Source: Trichoplusia ni (lineage: Eukaryota; Arthropoda; Insecta; Lepidoptera; Noctuidae). From it: a stretch of 64,000 bases of DNA. A program made the position numbers and the translations under genes. Under the pieces are notes generated by a model. It was given only the letters and a program-made list of their open reading frames with translations. It searched no databases and was not told where the DNA came from. Shown one piece after another: positions 47,580 to 59,280 of the stretch. The stretch covers positions 5,576,691 through 5,640,690 of the forward strand of contig NC_039497.1 of the NCBI RefSeq assembly GCF_003590095.1, written 5' to 3'. How positions within the stretch are numbered: position 1 is the stretch's first letter; the number at the start of each line of letters is the position of its first letter.

Positions 47580-47581
47580 GT

Positions 47582-49415
47582 AAGTCTGGTCATGTTTCTA
47601 TAATTATGTAAGATTTTTTACTTAATAACTTACTATGATATGTTTAAGTAAGACAGCTGTTTCTGCGGAAAAGAGACAGCGTTCTTCTGTATGTAGTGGC
47701 ATCTCGCTCGCACCGGAACAGTCCTGTTTGTAAGGTTACATTACAGGTGTATTAAGTTGGTGACTTTACTTCTATAGTTCTTGCTTCAGTAGAAAATAGA
47801 CCTTACGCGTATCGTTTCAAAGATGAGTTTCCTATCTCAGAGAAGAGTGATGGTGATTTTTTTGTGGTGGCAGTTGAAGTATGGGTTAGTAATTTTGTAT
47901 ATCTTCTACTGGGTATTTGTAACTTCAAATAGAGCTAGAATCGATCTATATATGATAGATCTTCATCATCATCATAGCCTTTATATCGTCCGCACTCTGT
48001 ACCTCCAAAGCCTTCCAAATATAACATATAAAATATGTTTCTTTGTCTACGAATAGTATGTATGATATAAAGTAATTTTCCAAAAATTGTGTTTGAATCT
48101 GAATCAATTTCCTGTCTAAACGGAGTTACAGGATATTTATTTTGATAATAATGTAATGTAAATACTAATATAGTCTTCGTACAAGATAACAATGAATCTT
48201 TAATAACAGTAAGTATGGTACATCTTTCGAGATACTATAGGTATTGAAAGAAGTACGGAATAGATGAATTTCTCAATGATATTCTGCGTATTTTTTAGAT
48301 TACTCTAGTAAAGTCAGCTTTGTTTAATGGCTTAAAGTTCATAAGATAGCAAATTGAAATTTGCTGTGAATTGATATTTTGCAAGTAGACCACCAGACCC
48401 CGCTCGTATTTCACATATTTCATCTGGGGACCTCACTATTTCTCTATGCCGCTTTACGCTATCACATTTCCATAACTATAAAAAAGGAATAATCTCCCAA
48501 AAGAAGTCTTTCTATCCATTAAATAAATACTTTGTAGAGCATCACCTCCATATTAAGTCAACAAAATCAACAAACACACACATACGCAATACAACGACTA
48601 TTTGCCTTTACCATCAGATATCTGATCTGTATTAATATCCTCTTAATAGATAATGCTATAAGGATACTCTGTCATGGCACCGCCAGGCACTGGACAGCAA
48701 AAACTATGTGACGTCACACCTTTTGTTTTTATCTGGTATTCGTTAACTGTGGAGAAACAGTTGCAGTAGAACAAGTTCGTACAGAACTTTGTCACTATTC
48801 AATCTAATACACATCTATTAAAATAGGGATAAACACGATTTTACTGTCAATTTAAACATCTGATTATGATATACCTAATATTTTTTTTAGAACAAAAACG
48901 TACATCAGACTGCAAATAAAAACTGCTGAGCCTTACTTGATGATTTTTTTCGGACCCGGTAAGGGTTATTTCAAGTTAAATGAAAGAAGAATCACCAAAA
49001 AAAAATACCGATGAATTGAAAAAATTCTAGATTTTAAAGTCTATAAAAATAAAAAAGAAACATAATAATAATTTTAATGAGGTAGAGATACACATTTTGT
49101 TGAGTAAAGACTAAATATGGCGGTGTCGTTTAGACGAATTATATTTGGTAAAGTTTTATTATATTTAGTATGTTACCTTAATCTTTTTTTCGACTTGTAT
49201 TTTTGCTTACACATATTTATCAGCATCGCCCGTTTAGTTTCGGACCCAACCGAAACCTATAATTACGAGAGCGTGAGCAATGCAAAACTACACTATAAAA
49301 CCATACCGTTTTACTTAAAATAAAACCCCCTCAGACCCGCTTAACAAAATTAATTTGTAGTCATACAACTAAGCACCTATACAGAATTACATAACATTCT
49401 TAAGCCAACAAATCG
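47582..49415. other. spacer, little recognised
   Basis: The frames at 47823-48056 and 49117-49323 have no known domain. A perfect CRE-like TGACGTCA lies at 48709-48716, listed separately. Confidence 0.4.
48709..48716. promoter_or_regulatory. CRE palindrome TGACGTCA
   Basis: A perfect site in ATGTGACGTCACACC, in a stretch that is slightly GC-richer (48670-48720). No initiator is seen close by. Confidence 0.35.
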
Positions 49416-49416
49416 T

Positions 49417-49446
49417 GTTTCCACGGTAACCTTTAGCGCATGCGCT
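49417..49446. promoter_or_regulatory. X-box next to NRF1-type palindrome
   Basis: GTTTCCACGGTAAC (49417-49430) fits the RFX X-box with a 2-bp spacer. Five bases on, AGCGCATGCGCT (49435-49446) is a 12-bp perfect palindrome containing GCGCATGCGC, the NRF1/Ewg core. Such CpG-rich paired sites are usual in core promoters rather than in random AT-rich DNA. Neither a downstream exon nor an initiator could be identified. Confidence 0.45.
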
Positions 49447-49664
49447 GTGACTCATAACTTCTCAACTATGATATTCTTCAATGATTTAATACTGTGTTAG
49501 AACATGTTCTAGTCACGAGATTTAAGGTGTGTTCTGGGCTAATAATACCACTTAATTTAATTATTTGAACCTTTAGAACGCCGTTTGATATGAAGAACCA
49601 TCCCTTATTTTGTTCAAGAATAAAGAATTTAGGAGAAGAAATTTGGAATACTAGTTGAAATCAA

Positions 49665-49745
49665 AACCAAAAAGTTTTTATTTAAAAAAGGCCTTTTTTA
49701 GGCAATGTTTCAATTGATGTCTCTTGTTGCGTGATGTTAAATGAT
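49665..49745 (-). mobile_element. LINE 3' end, GATTTT-tailed family
   Basis: The complement of the tail (GAAATCAAAACC) and AAAAGGCCTTTTTTAGGC match the reversed copy at 44838. Severely 5'-truncated. Confidence 0.55.
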
Positions 49746-50280
49746 CAGTCCTGAACTTTATTTAGAGCAACATACGATATATGATTTCTTCTTAAAGCTG
49801 AGGGCAATATATAGTAGCATAGGGCCTGACTTAACTTGACTCTTTCTTTCAATTCCTAACATCAGAAATCATTGATTTACTGAACATTTTGTATAGTAAA
49901 GATGATTACTAACAGCCACTTGATCATAAACAAGAAAAATGCTCATAAAATCTCTATTTCTATCAGTATAAAGATCAATTTCGTTTAACAAAACCGCATT
50001 GCTTAATTTGTCAGGTAAACAATTGCGTGATTTAAGAAAAAATCTCGTAATTAGCTCTCAGATTGGATTCTACTAGTTATCTGAGATTAAAGATGAAAAA
50101 ATGCTCTTTTATTCAATTTTTATCGAATCTTATCTTCCGAATAGAAAAGTATAATCATGAAATTTAAAATGCTCGTTATTTTCATAACTTACAAGTAACC
50201 GTTCTAGTTGTAATATGATTAACCTAGTTTATAAATCTACACATTTTATTTCTGTATTATGTATGTTTATATAATATATG
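49746..50280. other. spacer, nothing recognised
   Basis: AT-rich sequence without recognised features. Confidence 0.4.
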
Positions 50281-50513
50281 CAGTGCCGTATTATCCATAA
50301 GGCACTTTAGGCCAGTGCCTAGCGGCCCATTATACAGGGGCCCACCACTATGACTAGGGGAAAGCAGGCCCGACGAAAAAAATGAAACCACGTTAGAACC
50401 CCACATTATTGACACTATGCATCTAAAAAAAGATCGATAAATTTTTCACCGAATGAAAATAACTTGACCCAAGGGGGCGTCCACTTCTCGAGGCCTCGCT
50501 AGATCCGGCCCTG
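50281..50513. mobile_element. hAT-like MITE
   Basis: The left end CAGTGCCGTATTATCC and right end (reversed) CAGGGCCGGATCTAGCG share an imperfect inverted CAGNGCCGNAT, as in hAT-superfamily TIRs. The inside is GC-rich near both ends (GGCCCATTATACAGGGGCCC and GGGGGCGTCCAC) and non-coding. AT repeats flank both sides, so an 8-bp target duplication cannot be resolved. Confidence 0.6.
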
Positions 50514-50614
50514 TATATATATATGTATTATGTTTTTAAAAATAGTGCACCATCTCCACCACCTCTGTATATACAACTTTCCTGTCCATCCAAAGGTTGT
50601 CTGGAAGATATCGC

Positions 50615-50718
50615 TTTTAGCGATAAGACCGCCATTGTACCCTAACGTTGTATGTATTAAGAATCACTGCTGCAATTCGATGGTGTACAATAAAGAATAT
50701 TCTAATCTGATCTGTTTA
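50615..50718 (+). mobile_element. LINE/SINE 3' end
   Basis: The 3' end with GTATTAAGAATCACTGCTGC, GATGGTGTACAATAAAGAAT and ATTCTAATCTGATC is the same as at 24905-25000. Only the last 100 bp are present. Confidence 0.65.
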
Positions 50719-50769
50719 CAACATAAGTTTTATATCTCTTCATATACAAATAACACTCCTTTTTCACGT

Positions 50770-50885
50770 CGGGGTTCAAAAGTGAAGGGTGGGCGATACG
50801 GGGAGCTGTCTGTATATTTTGACGTTCAATAAGTGCTACCTTGTAGACTATTTTGAATAAATGGATTTTGATTTTGATTTTGAGT
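50770..50885 (+). mobile_element. LINE 3' end with GATTTT tail
   Basis: The order is AAGTGAAGGGTGGGCGATAC, CTACCTTGTAGACTATTTTG, AATAAATGGATTTTGATTTT and GATTTTGAG. A typical lepidopteran LINE terminus. A reversed (AATCAAA)n tail lies at 51148-51184 and may be the end of an opposing copy. Confidence 0.6.
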
Positions 50886-51185
50886 ACTGAGCTGCTACCT
50901 ACTACTCAAAAGCTCAGATTACGTCAATCTTATCAAATAATTATCAGCTCATAAGATGCCAACACTAAAGCATCTCCGAATTGTAAACAAAGCGACACTG
51001 CACATACATAAGCGGGCGACTGTACTTGACATCTAACTTGCATAGTCGACCAACTGGTACAATCGAACGCGCAAGTCTTCACTCTTACCTATTTTTACCC
51101 GACTGCCAGGAGGGTTATGTGTTTAGCACGTATCTTGTATGTATGTAATCAAAATCAAAATCAAAATCAAATCAATATCAAAATC

Positions 51186-51910
51186 AATCTCTAGAACCGT
51201 TGAATGGATTTTCACATTTGAGGTATCGTTAGATTTGTCTTAATAGCCGAGTGTTTTTAGGTAGGTGAAATATAAAAAAAAAAAACAATATAGCGGCTGT
51301 TTGAAGCCATAATGTGAGGAAATAAAAATAAATCTACCAGGCATATTAAGTGGGGTATCAAAATGAAGGATTTTAAACCCTGATTCTAAGTATGTACATA
51401 ACTTGCATTTTTAATATTAAATAAATAAATAATAATAATAAAATTGCTAAATCAACCACATGACATAAACTCATTTAAGGAATTAATCCTAAACTAAAGG
51501 AACTTCGGAGGCATGAAATTAAGTGCTTCTATAATATGATAAATTATTATCTCTTTGCGCATGCCTCCGACTGCAATTCTGTTTTGAATTTTTATCTTGT
51601 TTCAGTCTTTTCAGTTGATTTTTAATTGTAGTTATCCGTGCAGGCGGGTTTTTTGTTTTTTAAATTATTATTTTATATTGTTTATACCCGACTGGTTAAG
51701 AAGCTTTATGCTTTTCAAATCTTAAGGTACTCTTAATGGAACCGGCTCACGATTGAATGACAAATAAATTATCTTTATTTTTATTGTTTTTGTAACTTTT
51801 TTTCCAAATTGATATACCTATAGGTTATGTTCAATATTCTCTCTTTTTGGCAGTTGTTTATTGCAGATATGCCAGTGTTGTTGTGTGTGTCGTAACTTCA
51901 GAATAACTGG
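51186..51910. other. spacer, nothing recognised
   Basis: AT-rich sequence. CTAGAACCGTTGAATGGATT at 51191-51210 hints at a Helitron-like scrap, otherwise nothing is seen. Confidence 0.35.
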
Positions 51911-51912
51911 AA

Positions 51913-52085
51913 CGACTGTACGGATGGTGGAGTGGTTGCGGTCACCACGCAAAGCTCACTGTGCGCATCGTGTCTCGGATTCGATCACCGTTTAGGTCAA
52001 TCATCTTTATGATCCGAAAAGCTTGTTTTTAGTCTTGGTGTCTTTGCGCATGGGATTCGAATGTTTGTTTACAGGTGAAAAATAA
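51913..52085 (+). mobile_element. tRNA-derived SINE, 41586 subfamily
   Basis: A-box-like GATGGTGGAGTGGTTGCG, B-box-like GGATTCGATCACC (about 51977) and the body TTAGTCTTGGTGTCTTTGCG. More diverged than the copy at 41586. Confidence 0.65.
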
Positions 52086-53569
52086 AACAATAAACGAAAA
52101 AAGACGAAAAAAATCGTGTCAGTACATCTCTAAAAGTTTAGCCAACTCAAGTTCAACAAGAATTCACTATCGATCCAATTCATATAATTTACAAACCTCA
52201 TCTCTCTCATCTACTGCGCTTTCCTTATTAATTCAAAAACATTACAGTTACTTACTTTATAGTTTACTGTGTGGGATACGTCGGATATCGGTTGAAGCGG
52301 CACGTTTTAGAGACGGGAGCTTCTACTGAATTTAACACATTTAGGATCGCGCCACACACGCTGTGTCCCACGTGAAAACCGATGCGAAGCTATAAAGTTG
52401 TTTGTATTGAATTTCAGTCATTGAATCAACTGTAAAAAATCAAGACTTTTTTCTGGTGTGTAGCAATCTCCACTAGGGAATACCTAACCTAAAGCTAGAT
52501 CGGTGTTTGCAAAAAAGGAGGTGGTGCGTAGTGATAAATGTCGTCTAAGAGAGAGTTAAACTTAGGTGCTATAATATACAACATTTTATGTTTTTTTTGT
52601 TTACGCGATAAGATTTACAACGTCAAATACTGATTTTTCATCTCTTGAAATGGGGTATAACAAACTACATAGCACATCATTGTAAATAAAATTGGGTAGG
52701 TAACGTGATAACTGACCAAGTTTATGAGGTCAATATAGCGTAATTTGAACCATATATGTATATTACTATGTCCACTAATTGCTGGTTGATTTTTTGTAGT
52801 CATTAGTGAGTAGCATGCGTGCGCAGCTTGCGGGCAAAAAATATTAACATTGAATTTAATTCTATTATATGTAGTATTAATATTTATTATTTGAACACTG
52901 GGCGAAGGTTTATTACGCAATGTTCGGTATATTTCTGGTAAGCCCAGAACCTGCCTATAAGTAGCCTGAACTGGTGCAATAAAAGTGATAAGCAGTCTAA
53001 ATCACGTGATTGATCGAAATACGATGTCCAAATATTTGAGGGATTTCTAGTAACTTTATCAATTGTAGAGGGAAATACCCTTGTTTCAAGGAGTCCTCAC
53101 AGAAACCAACCTCCTTGGGGGAGAAACCAGGTTGTCTCAGGCTCTCACTGACTTAACCAGAACTGCCGAGCAATATCTCCCGCAGTTGGTGGGTTGTAAG
53201 TTTGACAAGTTATAATTATTTATTCCCATAAATATAAACTTGAAAAAAGAGGAAAATAGAAGTAATTATAGTATACATAGCGATACAAGGAATCTTCTCG
53301 AAGGTGACTCAAGAACACAATGCTATGAATAAAGCTACCGACTGAGTTTACGGAGTTTTATTATATTGAGCAACAATTATTTAATCCCGTCCATTGACTT
53401 CAATCTCGCGTAGATTAACCAATTCTCACTGTTTATAGTACTATTGTGGACGTTGATAGAACATTCTAGAACAAAATATAGTTTGAATTTATCTAATTAT
53501 ATATTTGTTTGATTTCCACATCGAATACGTCTAGAGACCACCACGTCTTAAAGTGATATTATTATACCT
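52086..53569. other. spacer, little recognised
   Basis: The 84-codon plus frame (52075-52329) and the 101-codon minus frame (52615-52920) have no known domain. The stretch 53085-53200 (AACCAGGTTGTCTCAGG, GCTCTCACTGACTTAACC) resembles a diverged dispersed repeat of the family A2 kind. Confidence 0.35.
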
Positions 53570-53692
53570 GCGCAAGATGGCTGGCAAGATCTGGATGCGA
53601 GCAGCCGAAGATAGACCTCGATGCGTGCAATAGTCGAGGTCTATGTCCAGCAGTGGACGAATATGGGCTGATGATGATGATGATTATGGTTG
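53570..53692 (+). mobile_element. RTE-type LINE C-terminus and tail
   Basis: CGAGCAGCCGAAGATAGACC and GTCTATGTCCAGCAGTGGAC followed by GAATATGGGCTGATGATG correspond to the last codons of an RTE-like reverse transcriptase, with the V-Q-Q-W-T-N-M-G ending and a (GATGAT)n tail. A stop interrupts the reading before the end, so this copy is dead. Confidence 0.65.
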
Positions 53693-54635
53693 TGAAAGAT
53701 TGTCAGCGCAACACACTTCTTAGAGCGGCATGTCCTTCCCACCTGCAATGATTTTGCTTTGAAATGATTCGGTAGGGCCCCATTATGTTTATTCATCTTT
53801 CCTCGTCTTTAAAACGAGCAATATACCTTGGTATAGAATGTTAAGAAATGCGATACAAAGCCAATCAAATGCCTTATGCCTACATGGATAAAATACAGTC
53901 AAGTTTTAAATAAACCAGGTAATCCAACTATGATCTGCTAGGCTGAATAACGAAACTACATGATCCAGAGCACCACCCAAAAGCACACAAAAAATACATT
54001 AAATTAGTCCGTTTAGGAGGTTAAATTTCTTCCAAACATGATAGCTTTGTCTTTACCCATACCATTACCTTACACATACCATATTCGTAAATTACTAAAA
54101 ACCTACCGCCATTTTCCATGAATCCTATAGCTTCACATAGCATCGCTTACCGCCGCATGACAAGACGGTCTTAACTTTGTAACTCCCTATGATAGAGACG
54201 CACCCGCCAAAGTTCTGCTAGTCAAGTTACACCCGCTATTAAGCCGAATCAAAACTTAAACTGTGATGGAATATTCTAATACTAAGCTTCATATGTTAAG
54301 TGAAGTCACTAGTCGAGTTAACATGTAAGTACAACTTAAGTGAATGTTTACTATAATATTTTATTTTTTAAACTATCTTTCTCCTAGCTAATATCATAAA
54401 GGCAAAAGTTTGTGAGAATTCATGAATTCCTTTTTAATATTTACCGTTAAAATACTGAATAGGTTATGATATTTTCTAAGTACAGAGGTAGATTGTAGCC
54501 CGAAATAATGCCTAATAACTGAAAAATAGCCTTTTGAGCTTGTAGTCTGTACGAGTTATTTGCTTTGTCTCACCGAAAATTAATTGAACACTGCTCTATA
54601 CTTCGACTAACCTATTCAACCTCCATAATGTATTT
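53693..54635. other. spacer, nothing recognised
   Basis: I see no recognisable feature. Confidence 0.4.
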
Positions 54636-54711
54636 TTTTTTAAGAACAAAAACAACTAAATAATTTTATTCCAATCATATTGTCATAAGATCCAATCTTT
54701 ACCTTCCTTAG

Positions 54712-54830
54712 AATAAAACAACTCATAGACAAATTCCTACCACTTCTGACCGCGTCTGTACAAACTGCGCGTGAGTGTTTGAAGGTCACCTCACTGTGCA
54801 ATGCAGCACGATCACGAACCAATCACAACA
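54712..54830 (-). other. weak first-exon-like stretch
   Basis: On the minus strand a GC-richer run (GTGATCGTGCTGCATTGCAC through ACGCGGTCAGAAGTGG) leads to a donor-like AAG|GTAAAG at about 54705. The open frame of 60 codons starts at TTG, not ATG. It has a GCAGTTTGT initiator-like word but no DPE. I rate this well below the 33.4 kb candidate. Confidence 0.15.
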
Positions 54831-56584
54831 CCAAAAACGTCATAAGCAGAACAAAGCACGCCACACGATCTTCAACCTTATTCCCTTGTAATAAGGAGAT
54901 TTAAATAAATATGTATTTGTTATGGAGTAGTTAAAATGATACGTTATTTAAGTAATATTGTGATTGCAGCTGAATCATGGCGGTTTAATGGTAGTTTTAT
55001 GGTGAACAGGTGGCATCTGCGACTTAATGTTATGTAAAGGTTTTCCGAGTGATGGAAAAGTTATGGAGATGCTATGTCGCAGTAAGCGTCAAGAATAGCT
55101 AGGTGTCAATCAAGTCTAGTATTGTAATTATTGGTAAAAAATAGCTGCGACTTATTAAATTAAAGGTGTACTGCAGGGTACAGGGTTCTCTACTATCTTC
55201 CCATGTCTCAGGATACAGTGCTATTATTTAAGACATTTCACAACTGCAACTATCTTAGTTTGGAAGGTGAAATCTTGATCAAAACACAACCGTTTACCTA
55301 CTACATAAAGTATAAGATTCATAAAAACGACTCCCGCACTAAGGAATCTAATCCTAGCAACACAAATATACAAATCACATGCACAATAACACCCACCACA
55401 TTCTACCTACCTTACATCCACAAATAATGACCACTTGATCCATATCGCATGCACTTTTGTACCAAATTAATTAAATAAATGGTCAATCTTTCCATTTTAA
55501 CCAAAACCGATATCCAGTCATACCGCAAACTTTTGAATCAGAGTAGCTCGCGACCGAAACTCAGAATGAAATACATTTCAACAAATTTTAATTACGTCAG
55601 ATATGTGTGGTGAGAGACATGTCATAATTAACACTTGATTATTTGTATTTTATTAAAATTCTGGATGTTGCCAACTTCAACCGCTGCAAATTGAAAATGA
55701 TCCCTATGGAACATTAAATGGGGTTAAAAACTATCCTATGGTTTTGTAAGGCGCGATATTAAATGTAATGATTTTAGAAGGTCATTTGACTAATTCGCGT
55801 GCGTGACCAAATGAGGCTGTCTGGATATTTAAAAAAAGGAAATAAAAGAACAGAAAAAAAATATGAAAATTGGCGGGAAGCGAAAGGGACAATTCATGAC
55901 GGGCGATTCTGGCGGGAGCATTGAAAAATACGTCTACGCTTGGTGTACGGTTTAAAGATTATTATAAAAGATTTAAGAAGGTGTGGTATCCGAATAAAGT
56001 TGTATTGTCAACAAAGGAATTTTATTAAAGTTTTTTGGTTACCAAATTTCACATTTGATGAACAAAAATCCATCCAGTCAAACACTTTCACATTTATATT
56101 ATTTATAGGATTTTCAAAGGTCTAAAATAAAGTATTATGGGTTCATACGATTGTTGTCAACTCTAAAAAGTGATAATTGTATCAGCATCTCACAGAGATA
56201 TATTAAAACAGTTGTGAAAGATAGAAGCCGTTCTACGCCTTGTAATGCTCTGTCACACCTCAAGAGCTACAAAACTTGCTCAGCTAGACAGGAAAGCAAC
56301 CCTAACATAGTTATGAAAAGGCTAGGATCAAGATGATGACTTATATTCCAATATTTGTCACAGTCGCTCATCTTCTAACGATGCTTCAACGAAATAACCT
56401 CTTGTTACAAAGTCCAAACTTCAAAATAAGTTTGTTTCACATCCCTATTTACTCATTACCATCGCGTTGGTTTTCGTCACCTTCCTCCATGTTTCCTCAT
56501 GCTGCGAGCCATCGAACTGGATAATTACATGATTATTTGGTTCAAGTTTTCATTGTCAATAGTCCGTTGGTAGTTTTTGTGGTT
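54831..56584. other. spacer, nothing recognised
   Basis: Frames at 55203-55427, 55940-56125, 56151-56336 and 56333-56524 lack domains. No repeats are recognised. Confidence 0.4.
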
Positions 56585-56945
56585 TATACAGGGTGTAAGG
56601 AACACCGTACCACCAAAGTCGCATAATGACTTTAAAATAACGTGTTAATTAATATTAAAGAAGTCGCTACCGTCGGAGATTAATATTTATAGATTTAGTC
56701 ATTTTTGAGCACGCAATGAATTGGTTACCGCGCGAACCTTACGCTCAGCGTACGTACTTACACGAACTGTAATGTGGTAGGAGGGCGACACTCGGCGACA
56801 CGATCGAAACATTCGAAACGCGCGCGCATTTTATAAAAATGTTGTGATGTAACGAAAAACAATCACAAAAAAAATACCAATCAATTTACACTATTCTGAC
56901 TTCAATCTGTGTCTTGTGTATTATTAAATCAAACCTACTCTTACC

Positions 56946-57200
56946 TTAATCTCGCTCACTTCTAACCAGATAAGGTTCGAAATGTCCGCCATCTACGTGC
57001 ACACAAATTTTGGCGCGGCGAAAAATCTGCTGCTGAACCCAGGGCAAAAAGTACCGCGTCCAGTAAATGTTCATCGCGAGACTTGCATTGCCACGTGCTT
57101 CGCCATAACACATTAGCATGTTGCCATTCTCCCGGGCGGTAAAATAACCTATCGAGCTACTAGGATCGTAATTTAAATAATACACACACAACACACGCAC
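56946..57200 (-). pseudogene. transposase remnant: DUF4817-like head joined to C-terminal tail
   Basis: The frame of 84 codons opens at GTG and ends in TAA. Residues 19-51 (YFTARENGNMLMCYGEARGN and on) have the pattern Y-x-x-x-E...M-x-x-x-Y-G-x-A-x-G-N-A, which I recognise as the DUF4817 helix-turn-helix found at the start of insect transposases. Residues 52-79 go straight into a basic stretch and C-V-H-V-D-G-G-H-F-E, like the G-G-H-F-E end of those same proteins. The DDE catalytic part, some 250 residues or more, is absent. The copy cannot catalyse transposition. Whether the short protein is made, and could bind the TIRs, is unknown. Confidence 0.6.
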
Positions 57201-58014
57201 TTATATCACTTAACACAATAAAATTGTCTGCCTACACGATAATTAGTCCGCGAATTACCCGATTGCACATGCACATTCGATTAGCGTAAGGAACAAACTG
57301 AGTAAAAATAGGTACTATTTTGAAAAAAGCCGAACTTTCGGTTTTACCTTTGAGTAGTGTTGGACCTAGGTACCTATGATTCTTTATCGATAAATTACAT
57401 GAGGTCGAAGTGAATATCGTAAAATTATTCTTGACAATAAAGTACTTAACTTAAACCTTTAAAATTGATTAATCACAAAATGTACTTTTGTGTAAGAACA
57501 TAATTGTTTTATGTGACTGGAATAATTATTCAGCAGTTCGTAGGAAAAAAAATGATTAAAATTTTTAGGCAGGAATTTCATTAGTAGATGATGGATATTA
57601 GTAACAAAACAGAGTTTAATTTTAGAAAAAATAAATTATTGTTTATAACAACATGTTTTAGAACTACAGAATTCTAAACAATAACAAACTGTTAATAATA
57701 AAAGGTTTTAATAAATTTCGTAGTACGATAAGTTGATAAACGCTGAGAAAGTGATTTTTTATTTTATAACATGGAACCCGTGTAACAAAAATCGATGTAC
57801 TATTTTATCCAGTGTCACAGGTACGTCACTCGCCGATACCGCTGTAGGTGTTTGTCGGCGCGCTGGCGGTGTCGACAAAGGCGGCTAGCGGTGCCTACAA
57901 AGCGCGCGGCTTTTTTTAAAGGAATAGTAGGCAGGATTACGAATAATGAGTGCGAGTGCGCGCGCAATAGTTGCGCTATCTCTTACGGTTGACGCTCATG
58001 TATTGGTTCGGTTT

Positions 58015-58022
58015 TGACGTCA
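58015..58022. promoter_or_regulatory. CRE palindrome TGACGTCA (inside the transposon)
   Basis: It lies in the CpG-rich stretch of the element, upstream of the minus-strand transposase remnant, and so may belong to its promoter. Confidence 0.35.
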
Positions 58023-58334
58023 CTTTCGGTTAGATTTGCGAGAGAGCGATGACCGACGAGTACCTTTACGAATCAGCTGATCGGGAGCAGTTTTTAGTGT
58101 TTCATTTACATTGCCTTTTTTCGTGAAAACGGCTTAATAATTACTTTCGTTATGAAAATATTATTGAAATACGTAGGAAAAATGATTTTATGACACATAA
58201 AATTAAAAAAACGCGAAAAAAAAATGCAATTTTCATGAAAAGACCGATGAAAAATTCCAACGCAGGGGGGTCTGGAATCATGTCTAGAACTCAGGTCCCA
58301 CGGAAAAGTCACGGTGTTCCTTACACCCTGTATA

Positions 58335-59144
58335 GTCTTGTTCTTGGAATAAAATTAAAAAACATACAATAGAATAAATTTATTTTTTTAAACATGTCAA
58401 CTGCGAGTTGGACTCGCAACATTATGGGTTAACTGCAAATATAAATTTATTTGAAGTGTCTTTGTCTTATGGATTTTGTTAACCGTTAAATCTTTTCGTG
58501 CTGATAGTACAATTTAAAGTCGATTTACTTGCAATTAAAACGGTCATACACAAAAAAGGCCAGAGTAAAAACCTCTTTCTGCAAACATGGCACATGCAAC
58601 ATTAGTCATTATTTTTGCCGTTCATTTGTTTCACGTTAACCCTAAAATCTAAATGAAATACAGTCTAATAAGATCTCAATAACAAATGCTCTGAAATAGT
58701 ATTTGCCCTTGTTTCTCGAGATTAGAGCATCAGTGTTGTGTGCAGCATGCGAGATACTTACAAAAGATTATGCGCATCTTAAATCATAATAGCTCGTCGA
58801 GTCAAGGTCAGTGAAATCTTCAGCGATTACCCTTAATTTGGGCAGTACAGTATGCACACAAAATATACTTAGAAATAAAAAGGAGCCCCTGTATTACCTT
58901 CTAGTAGGCAAAGGCCGATTGCCAAAATAAAAACTTGCATAAATTTTAAAATGAAAAAACGGAACGGTAAAAAAGGAATTTAATCCCTGTGTCACATGCA
59001 CTATAATCACCAATCGAAGCAAAAACACTGAGCTGCAAGAGCGAGGCGCTCTCTATACGGTTTAGGGTGTCGTTTCTGTTTTACGCCCAAAAAAAATATT
59101 AAAGGATAATAAAAATCGAAAGAAAAATATTAGGCATCTCTCAT
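58335..59144. other. spacer, little recognised
   Basis: GCGAGTTGGACTCGC at 58403-58417 is the family B palindromic head alone. An FTZ-F1-type TCAAGGTCA lies at 58802-58810. Nothing else is seen. Confidence 0.4.
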
Positions 59145-59280
59145 TCCGGCGGGGTTGTCCGAAAAGATTAACCTTACCCCAGTGCACAAAAGGCAAAATA
59201 AGGAACATCTCTGGTTTTCGATCAGTAAGAATCTGACGCTCCGTCCCGCTCAACCTAAATTGGGCGGAGACATTTGATAA
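59145..59280 (+). repeat. dispersed repeat family A2 fragment
   Basis: GGCGGGGTTGTCCGAAAAGA, TTAACCTTACCCCAGTGCAC, AGTAAGAATCTGACGCTCC and CGCTCAACCTAAATTGGGC are in the order of 19560-19700. The 63-codon minus frame is a shadow. Confidence 0.55.

Larger units (their letters stand above)
56589..58330 (-). mobile_element. TIR DNA transposon, internally deleted
   Basis: The ends CAGGGTGTAAGGAACACCGT (56589-56608) and its exact complement (58311-58330) are 20-bp perfect inverted repeats, flanked on both sides by TA. The identity extends to TATA, giving 24 bp in all. A TA target and these ends suit the Tc1/mariner-related superfamily. The element is 1742 bp. It contains a CpG-rich stretch (57800-58060), upstream of the minus-strand frame at 57200-56946, that could be the old promoter. 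The perfect TIRs argue for recent insertion. Confidence 0.8.
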
